A stretch of DNA of 57,174 nucleotides, taken from NCBI GenBank assembly GCA_964435595.1, contig CAYSZV010000014.1, positions 1 through 57,174 of the forward strand, read 5' to 3'. The position numbers and the translations under genes were made by a program. Of the stretch, positions 51,630 through 57,174 are shown in pieces (positions within the stretch are counted from its first letter, which is position 1; each line of letters opens with the position of its first letter). The notes beneath the pieces are model-generated. The model was given only the letters and a program-made list of their open reading frames with translations, searched no databases and was not told the origin of the DNA. This DNA comes from Izemoplasma sp964435595. GTDB taxonomy: Bacteria; Bacillota_I; Bacilli_A; Izemoplasmatales; Izemoplasmataceae.

Positions 51630-52548
51630 ATACCTGTTTTTTGTACTTATTGTATTTTCAATCTTTTTGGGTATATCGTTGCTTGTAAGTAACGATATAC
51701 CATTAAAAGTTATTACTTCACCTAAGGTATATAGTATGAAACATACTGAGTTGAATGAAACATTTAAAATATCTGTTCTGATGAATCGAAATGACACCTA
51801 TCATTTGGATACAAATTATATGCGAAAAACGGGGATCAAAGATGAAGAAGAATATCTACCTGTATCAATTGAGCTAGTAGAAGTATCGAAAGAACAAATG
51901 TCAGTTGAAGAAGACGCATATTACTTGGTAAATTTTGTCATTTTATTGCGAATAGAATCGAATGACCACTCTATCGAATATGACAATGCTTCATTGGAAA
52001 TAATCTATGAGAATGATCAAGTTCTTGATTTGTATATTGGAGAGCTGAATTATCTCTTTAAAGAAAATACGAAAGATTTATCTTTATACAATTTGCAGGG
52101 TACATTTGGTGAAGTAAATAACATTAACACAGTTACTGGGGTATCCATCGAATTAAGGAATCAATCAGACTATAATGTAACAATAAAAAGAATTGATATT
52201 TATAGTGAAGACATATCATTTAACAATGACTATTTAATCGAAAAAGACCGGAAAATAGATATGTTTGAAGAAGTCGAAAGTGTTCTTTTAGTACATGCCT
52301 ATGATTTTGAAACATATGAAAGCACAGAACAACATCACTCTATTCTTGAAGGACAAACGAAAATGTTATATATTCCATTATTGTATCATGATGAAATAAA
52401 ATATATAAGCCGTTTTGTTATAGTTGTTACATATGAAATAAATGGGACTGAGGAAGTCTTTTATATCGATGATTTTATTTTTATGAATCGTCTTAATTTT
52501 GGTCCAGAGTTCGAACCAGGATACCAGGTATATGAGTATGATGATTAA
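51619..52548 (+). CDS. Membrane-anchored extracytoplasmic protein, unknown function
   Basis: The 309-residue protein has one N-terminal membrane helix or uncleaved signal (YLFFVLIVFSIFLGISLLVS) and a long acidic domain outside (about 28-309) with strand-like segments and no recognised motif. It overlaps the preceding gene by 11 nt and the following ATPase gene by 11 nt, so the four genes are translationally coupled. It could be an accessory or immunity protein working with the transporter; this is inferred from position only. Confidence 0.75.
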   Translation: MKIKYLFFVLIVFSIFLGISLLVSNDIPLKVITSPKVYSMKHTELNETFKISVLMNRNDTYHLDTNYMRKTGIKDEEEYLPVSIELVEVSKEQMSVEEDAYYLVNFVILLRIESNDHSIEYDNASLEIIYENDQVLDLYIGELNYLFKENTKDLSLYNLQGTFGEVNNINTVTGVSIELRNQSDYNVTIKRIDIYSEDISFNNDYLIEKDRKIDMFEEVESVLLVHAYDFETYESTEQHHSILEGQTKMLYIPLLYHDEIKYISRFVIVVTYEINGTEEVFYIDDFIFMNRLNFGPEFEPGYQVYEYDD

Positions 52549-53083
52549 ATCTTTTCAAAAACAGTATGGGTCCGAATTGGTAATCGTTGATTCCATCAAT
52601 AGTGACAAAAGAATCATCCTATTGAAAGGTGATAATGGATCGGGCAAGAGTACGCTTTTAAAAGCTATGATGGGACTAATTAAATACAATGGAACAATTG
52701 ATTTGAATGGAACTAAGTCGTATATGAATGAAGTCATTCATTTTCCGAAAGACGCAAGAGTAAAAGATGTTATTGATGCTTATAACATTATAGACAGATT
52801 GTCACATCAAACATTATTTTTATTGATTGACCAGTTTGATTTAACGAATAAAGTAAATTACTATATTCATAGTTTGTCAAAAGGAATGAAAATGAAATTG
52901 CAATTGATTTGCACCTTCATGTTAGACCGAGATATCTATATATTGGACGAACCCTTTTCTGGGCTTGATCATCCTTCTGTCATCGCTCTTATTACGTATA
53001 TTAAATCATCATCTAAACAATTTATTATTGCTTCACATATAGGGGTTGAGTTAGGAAAAGATTGTGAAGTGATTTTACTATGA
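52538..53083 (+). CDS. Short ABC transporter ATP-binding protein
   Basis: The product is about 181 residues from ATG 52538 (52532 and 52541 are also possible; AGGT at 52526-52529). Walker A is GDNGSGKS, the signature LSKGMKMKLQL, Walker B IYILDEPFSGLD and the switch His is in IIASHIGVEL. It is about 40-50 residues shorter than standard ATPases, and the usual Q-loop glutamine is not evident (MNEVIHFPKDARV at that place). Such short ATPases occur in bacteriocin export or immunity systems. Partner permease overlaps by 4 nt. Confidence 0.85.
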   Translation: MMIKSFQKQYGSELVIVDSINSDKRIILLKGDNGSGKSTLLKAMMGLIKYNGTIDLNGTKSYMNEVIHFPKDARVKDVIDAYNIIDRLSHQTLFLLIDQFDLTNKVNYYIHSLSKGMKMKLQLICTFMLDRDIYILDEPFSGLDHPSVIALITYIKSSSKQFIIASHIGVELGKDCEVILL

Positions 53084-53817
53084 TAAAACTCTATTTATCT
53101 CAATTAATGTTGATTTTATCTAAAAAAGATTTGTATATTTTATTGGGATCCTTTGTTTTGATCATTGGATTCTTCTTGTATTCATCTGGGTATTATCAAG
53201 AATATGAGTATCAGGTGGTTTATAAAACGACATTGTTTCATGATTATTTGATTGAATCTGTTTCCTTTATTAAATTGTGTAGTGTTATCTATGGAGTATA
53301 CATTAGTATTTTATCAAGAAAACTGCATTATCTAGATGGGCTCTTTTTGTCTAGGGGAAAACGAGAAGCAGTAATGATTACTAGACTAATGGTATTGATA
53401 ACTTATCTTTTCTTAATTCAAACAATTGTTTTCTTATTTTTCTGCTTAATTGGAGACTTTTTGACCCCTATTATGCTTGAATATGATTATATTCAATTGT
53501 TTATTAGCATTCAATTATTTGGCGTATTCTATATGTTCTTGAGTTATCTTTGTTTGATTATTTTTAAAGTAGTGTACGGTCCCATATTTATCGTTTTTCT
53601 ATACTTCGTGACTACGATATTTAGTCCATTTTACGTATCATATATAGAAATTACTAACTTAGAAAAAGTTATCAATTATTTTATGAATGACTTGATTGTA
53701 TTTTCTGATTATAGCATTATGCCACTTTTTGGGAACACTCACCTATTTTTGATGATTGTGATAATGATTGAAAGTGCTTTCTTTCTCTTCATAAAAAGAG
53801 ACGTAGCGATTTTGTGA
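53080..53817 (+). CDS. ABC-2-type membrane permease
   Basis: The 245-residue protein has six predicted membrane helices (YILLGSFVLIIGFFLY; LCSVIYGVYISIL; LMVLITYLFLIQTIVFLFF; ISIQLFGVFYMFLSYLCLII; FIVFLYFVTTIFSPFYV; LFLMIVIMIESAFFLFI). No substrate-binding partner is present, so export rather than import is likely. Translationally coupled to the ATPase gene (ATGATAA overlap). With the two preceding secreted or anchored proteins it forms a self-contained operon. Confidence 0.8.
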   Translation: MIKLYLSQLMLILSKKDLYILLGSFVLIIGFFLYSSGYYQEYEYQVVYKTTLFHDYLIESVSFIKLCSVIYGVYISILSRKLHYLDGLFLSRGKREAVMITRLMVLITYLFLIQTIVFLFFCLIGDFLTPIMLEYDYIQLFISIQLFGVFYMFLSYLCLIIFKVVYGPIFIVFLYFVTTIFSPFYVSYIEITNLEKVINYFMNDLIVFSDYSIMPLFGNTHLFLMIVIMIESAFFLFIKRDVAIL

Positions 53818-53846
53818 TTGTAAAAGAATTGCCGCTATGGTATATT
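53818..53846 (+). promoter_or_regulatory. Promoter of glmS
   Basis: -35 TTGTAA (53818-53823), 17-nt spacer, -10 TATATT (53841-53846) preceded by TGG. The leader is only about 20 nt, so there is no room for a glmS ribozyme. Confidence 0.6.
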
Positions 53847-53868
53847 ACATTTGAAAAGGAGTGTTAAT

Positions 53869-55659
53869 ATGTGTGGAATAGTTGGATATTTAGGAAATGA
53901 AGATGCAAGGGAATTAATACTTAAAGGATTAACTAGATTAGAATATCGCGGATATGATAGTGCTGGAATTGCACTTTATAATAATAAAGATGGTGTCTTT
54001 ACAATTTATAAAGATAAAGGACGTGTTGACAACTTAAAACAGTTAACCGACTTTTCATATGAGACACACCAAGGAATTGGACATACAAGATGGGCAACGC
54101 ATGGTATCCCAAATAAAGTGAATAGTCACCCACATAAATCAAGTACAGCTAGTTTTTATATCGTACACAATGGTGTTATTGATAACTATTTAGAGTTAAA
54201 ACAAGAGTTTTTACCTGAAAGTGTCTTTGAGTCTGATACAGATACAGAAGTGATTGCTCATTTGGTTGAAAAGTTTTCACAAACAATGACAACAAGTGAA
54301 GCAATCAGAAAAACAATGAGTTTACTGGAAGGTAGCTATGCATTGGCGATTATTGAAACAAGTGATTCAACTCGTTTATATGCAGCCAAAAATAAATCAC
54401 CTTTGTTGTTAGGAATCAGTGAAGATGGCCTAACAATCGCAAGTGATCTTATGGCATTTGTTGGACATTCAAAATCATATATTCCATTACCTGATAAAAG
54501 TTATGTTGAAATTCATAATCATGATTTTCAAATCCTTGATATTATTGGTAAAGAAATGGAATATGAAGTAAAAACAATCAATGTAAATTACATGGATATT
54601 GAAAAAGGTGAGTATTCTCATTTTATGATGAAGGAAATCAATGAACAACCTAGTGTGATTAGAAGAATCATTGGAAAATACTTTGATGAAAATGGTGAAA
54701 TCAGAAAAATAAGTCCACGTATCTTCGAAGAAATTGAGAAAAGTGATCGTATTTATATCATCGGTGCTGGTACAAGTATGAATGCTGGATACATTGGAAA
54801 AGAATTGTTTGAAAAATTAGCAAATAAACCTGTCGAGGTACATATTGCAAGTGAATTTGCATATAATATGCCAATCTTAACGGAGAGACCATTGTTTATG
54901 TTTATTTCTCAATCAGGTGAGACAGCAGATTTAAGAGCAGTACTTGTTAATGCGAAAACAAAAGGGTATCGTACCTTAACACTAACAAATGTGAAAACAT
55001 CCACTCTAGCTAGAGAAGCAGATAACTATGTGAATTTGTATGCAGGTCCAGAGATCGCTGTAGCAAGTACAAAAGCATATACTGCACAAATTGCAGTACT
55101 TAGCATTTTAGCTTATGGATTATCTGATAAGAAAATCAATCTTAGAAATGAATTAAGTAAAGTTGCATATAGTATGGAAAGTATTATCGAGCAAAAAGAA
55201 TATATTGAATCATTGGTTAAAAAATATTTGACTAAGAGAAATTGTTTCTACATTGGTAGGGGAATTGATTACTTCGCATCTTTGGAATCAGCACTGAAAT
55301 TAAAAGAGATAAGCTATATCCAAAGTGAAGGATTTGCTGCTGGTGAATTAAAGCATGGAACAATTGCATTGATTGAAGAAGGAACACCTGTCATCGCAAT
55401 CATTAGTCAAACAAGAATCAATCGAAATACAAGATCTAACTTACAAGAAGTGATTTCTCGTGGTGCAAAAGCAATCGTGATTTCAACCAGAGGAGTACAC
55501 CAAACTACTGATCAAATTGTTGTGGATGATGTATATGAATTATTTAGTCCGTTATTAACAATTATTCCATCACAACTAATCGCATATTATGCCGCTTTAC
55601 AACGTGGATATGATATTGATAAACCAAGAAATTTAGCGAAAAGTGTTACTGTAGAGTAA
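53869..55659 (+). CDS. glmS: Glutamine:fructose-6-phosphate aminotransferase
   Basis: The 596-residue enzyme forms glucosamine-6-phosphate. After Met removal the N-terminal Cys (MCGIVGYLGN) is the glutaminase nucleophile; LEYRGYDSAGIAL, GIGHTRWATHG and HNGVIDNY complete that domain. Two SIS domains follow (IIGAGTSMNAG, FISQSGETADL, YIGRGIDYFASLESALKLKE), ending with the canonical PRNLAKSVTVE. GGAG fits ATG 53869; the upstream TTG at 53851 would add six residues before the catalytic Cys and is excluded. Next gene is glmM. Confidence 0.97.
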   Translation: MCGIVGYLGNEDARELILKGLTRLEYRGYDSAGIALYNNKDGVFTIYKDKGRVDNLKQLTDFSYETHQGIGHTRWATHGIPNKVNSHPHKSSTASFYIVHNGVIDNYLELKQEFLPESVFESDTDTEVIAHLVEKFSQTMTTSEAIRKTMSLLEGSYALAIIETSDSTRLYAAKNKSPLLLGISEDGLTIASDLMAFVGHSKSYIPLPDKSYVEIHNHDFQILDIIGKEMEYEVKTINVNYMDIEKGEYSHFMMKEINEQPSVIRRIIGKYFDENGEIRKISPRIFEEIEKSDRIYIIGAGTSMNAGYIGKELFEKLANKPVEVHIASEFAYNMPILTERPLFMFISQSGETADLRAVLVNAKTKGYRTLTLTNVKTSTLAREADNYVNLYAGPEIAVASTKAYTAQIAVLSILAYGLSDKKINLRNELSKVAYSMESIIEQKEYIESLVKKYLTKRNCFYIGRGIDYFASLESALKLKEISYIQSEGFAAGELKHGTIALIEEGTPVIAIISQTRINRNTRSNLQEVISRGAKAIVISTRGVHQTTDQIVVDDVYELFSPLLTIIPSQLIAYYAALQRGYDIDKPRNLAKSVTVE

Positions 55660-55668
55660 CACTTTTTT
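55639..55668 (+). terminator. Terminator overlapping the glmS stop codon
   Basis: AAAAGTGTTAC pairs with GTAACACTTTT over a 6-nt loop followed by T-runs. The final glmS codons and stop lie within the stem. Confidence 0.88.
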
Positions 55669-55710
55669 ATTTTTTTGGAAGATGCGTTTCGTATAGAAAC
55701 AAAAAAACTT

Positions 55711-55739
55711 TTTAGATTCTTATATCTTTATGATATAAT
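55711..55739 (+). promoter_or_regulatory. Promoter of glmM
   Basis: -35 TTTAGA (55711-55716), 17-nt spacer, -10 TATAAT (55734-55739). Confidence 0.65.
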
Positions 55740-55765
55740 CTTACTGTTATGAAGGAGGCTGTAAA

Positions 55766-57076
55766 ATGGCAAAATATTTTGGTACTGATGGAATAAGAGG
55801 ACGATTTGGGATTGAGTTGAATGCACCACTTGCTTTTAAAGTTGCACAGAGCCTAAAGGGTGTCCTCAATGTAGATAAAATAGTGATTGGTATTGATACG
55901 AGGGAATCAAGTACAGAATTAATGTATGCTTGTGCAAGCGGAGCACAAAGTATTGGAGTAGATGTGATGTTGGCTGGTGTGGTTTCTACACCGTTAATTA
56001 GTCATTATTCGAAAGAAAAACAAATAGCGGGAATTATGATTACTGCAAGTCATAATCCATATAAAGATAATGGAATTAAAGTGTTTAATCGAGGAAATAA
56101 ATTGACTGAAGAACAAGAACTAGCAGTGGAAGCTTTTGTTGATGGAAATAGAGATTTTGAAGTTGAACGTGTTGGTAAAATTTATAGTGGTGAAGATGTA
56201 ATTGATGAATACGCAATATTAATTGATTCACTTGATTTACCATATGTTGATTTAAAAGTGGGATATGATAGTGCCAATGGTGCGAACTATATGCTTAGCA
56301 AAGGCATTTTTGATGGACTTACAAGAGATTCTATCCAAATCGGAAACAAGCCAGATGGTAAAAATATCAATGAAGGTGTCGGAAGTACACATCTCGAAAG
56401 TATTATACAGTTAGTAAAAGACGAACAATGTGATATTGGATTATCATTTGATGGTGATGGAGACCGTATTTTAGTAGTAGATCATGATGGAACTGTGATT
56501 GATGGAGATGCATTGATCTATGTTTTAGCAGTCTATCTTAAAGAACAAGGAAGATTAAATAAGAATAAAGTTGTTCTTACAAAAATGTCTAATTTAGGAA
56601 TCATCAAAGCATTTGAACGCCAAGGTATTAGTGTTGAGATTGTAAATGTTGGAGATAAATACGTTTTAGAAAAATTAAATGAACAACACCTTTCTATTGG
56701 TGGAGAAAATAGTGGACATGTCATTTTAAGAGAGTTTATCAATACTGGTGATGGACTTTTAGTTGGAGCATATCTCTTAAAAGTACTTCAAGAAACAAAA
56801 CAAACACTTAGTCAACTGACAAGTGATATTCAAATGTGGCCACAAGAACTTGTAAATCTACGTACATTCAATAAAGAAATCATCAAAGATGAGAGAGTTG
56901 TTTCTTTGGTAAACTCGATCAAAGAAGAACTTGGTGACAATGGAAAAATCTTTGTAAGAGCAAGTGGTACAGAGCCTTTATTAAGAGTTACCGTAAGTTG
57001 TGAAAAACAAGAAGATTTAAATAGATACAGAGATCAAGTTGTAGGGTTATTAAACCGAATCAAGGAGGAAGTGTAA
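55766..57076 (+). CDS. glmM: Phosphoglucosamine mutase
   Basis: The 436-residue enzyme interconverts glucosamine 6- and 1-phosphate. FGTDGIRGRFG at the start, the phosphoserine loop IMITASHNPYKDNGIK, the metal loop LSFDGDGDRILVVD, the sugar loop GGENSGHVI and the phosphate-binding RASGTEPLLRV are all present. GAAGGAGG lies before the ATG. The stop shares one base with the glmU start. Confidence 0.97.
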   Translation: MAKYFGTDGIRGRFGIELNAPLAFKVAQSLKGVLNVDKIVIGIDTRESSTELMYACASGAQSIGVDVMLAGVVSTPLISHYSKEKQIAGIMITASHNPYKDNGIKVFNRGNKLTEEQELAVEAFVDGNRDFEVERVGKIYSGEDVIDEYAILIDSLDLPYVDLKVGYDSANGANYMLSKGIFDGLTRDSIQIGNKPDGKNINEGVGSTHLESIIQLVKDEQCDIGLSFDGDGDRILVVDHDGTVIDGDALIYVLAVYLKEQGRLNKNKVVLTKMSNLGIIKAFERQGISVEIVNVGDKYVLEKLNEQHLSIGGENSGHVILREFINTGDGLLVGAYLLKVLQETKQTLSQLTSDIQMWPQELVNLRTFNKEIIKDERVVSLVNSIKEELGDNGKIFVRASGTEPLLRVTVSCEKQEDLNRYRDQVVGLLNRIKEEV

Positions 57077-57174
57077 TGAAAAATTATGCAATTGTATTAG
57101 CCGCAGGAAAAGGAACTCGTATGAGAACCGAATTACCCAAATGTGCTTATCCGATTTTAAAGAAACCAATGATT
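57076..57174 (+). CDS. glmU: GlmU uridylyltransferase/acetyltransferase, 5' part only
   Basis: The 33 codons in the window encode YAIVLAAGKGTRM followed by LPKCAYPILKKP, the nucleotide-binding start of UDP-GlcNAc pyrophosphorylase. The ATG overlaps the glmM stop by 1 nt and has AAGGAGG upstream. It continues beyond the window. It would complete UDP-GlcNAc synthesis after GlmS and GlmM. Confidence 0.85.
   Translation, partial: MKNYAIVLAAGKGTRMRTELPKCAYPILKKPMI

Noticed and set aside
53818..53868. glmS ribozyme/riboswitch upstream of glmS
   Set aside because: The gap to the previous gene is only about 50 bp and is filled by the promoter; the conserved ribozyme core cannot fit.
1..57174. Mycoplasma/Spiroplasma genetic code (TGA as tryptophan)
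   Set aside because: TGA ends several well-defined genes (potA, potB, ispH, pulA) and tryptophan codons in conserved motifs are TGG.

Overview
The window comes from an AT-rich bacterium that uses the standard genetic code: TGA is a normal stop (potA, potB, ispH, pulA) and tryptophan is read from TGG. Low GC, strong GGAGG ribosome-binding sites, Bacillus-like gene neighbourhoods (nusB-xseA-xseB-dxs-recN; ispH-cshB-nfo), lipobox lipoproteins, and surface proteins ending in a bare C-terminal membrane segment with no LPXTG motif together suggest a Mollicutes-like or early-branching Bacillota/Mycoplasmatota lineage (Izemoplasma/Haloplasma/Acholeplasma-like). That placement is inference. A run of ten Ns shows it is a draft assembly.

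Layout. 1-1028: two 5'-truncated genes meeting head to head. 1.1-17.9 kb: an alpha-glucan locus. It holds a surface glucan-binding protein, a maltodextrin ABC importer (binding protein and two permeases with unusual N-terminal additions, no ATPase gene), a cytoplasmic neopullulanase-type amylase, an anchored pullulanase, an oligo-1,6-glucosidase and an esterase. CcpA-like cre sites lie at the two main promoters. Embedded in it (8.6-10.2 kb) is a peroxide-defence operon: dps, a Fur/PerR-type regulator and a peroxiredoxin. 18.1-21.8 kb: potABCD polyamine importer. 22.5-28 kb: nusB-xseA-xseB-dxs-recN. 28.2-29.4 kb: dinB. 29.5-35.6 kb: a 2009-residue lipoprotein made of about 18 tandem domains of about 100 residues. 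35.6-38.8 kb: ispH and, divergently, cshB-nfo. 39.3-41.9 kb: queG-trmL-DUF402 hydrolase-membrane protein. 42-44.8 kb: DUF697 protein, phosphodiesterase, lipoprotein. 45.0-45.3 kb: two small paralogous cationic peptide genes behind three direct repeats. 45.4-50.9 kb: an M42 peptidase divergent from nadD-(membrane protein)-nadE-mnmA-cyclophilin. 51.0-53.8 kb: a four-gene secreted protein/ABC exporter-like cluster. 53.9-57.2 kb: glmS-glmM-glmU (cut by the window end).

How the genes work together. Glucan is trapped at the surface, debranched by pullulanase, imported as maltodextrin and split inside to glucose. Dxs and IspH belong to the MEP isoprenoid pathway. NadD and NadE make NAD. QueG, TrmL and MnmA all act on the tRNA wobble position (QueG completing queuosine). 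GlmS, GlmM and GlmU make UDP-GlcNAc.

The part most likely to be undescribed is 44.84-45.39 kb: two adjacent short cationic peptides sharing 18 of 28 C-terminal residues, behind a promoter preceded by three 9-bp direct repeats spaced two helical turns apart, as used by LytTR-type (AgrA/ComE) regulators. Other leads are the four-gene cluster whose first ribosome-binding site lies inside a terminator-like hairpin, the tandem-domain giant lipoprotein, a MalF-like permease carrying a carbohydrate-binding-like domain, and a 22-bp perfect palindrome between divergent promoters. No tRNA, rRNA, CRISPR, transposase or prophage gene was recognised. No gene-free stretch exceeds 300 bases.
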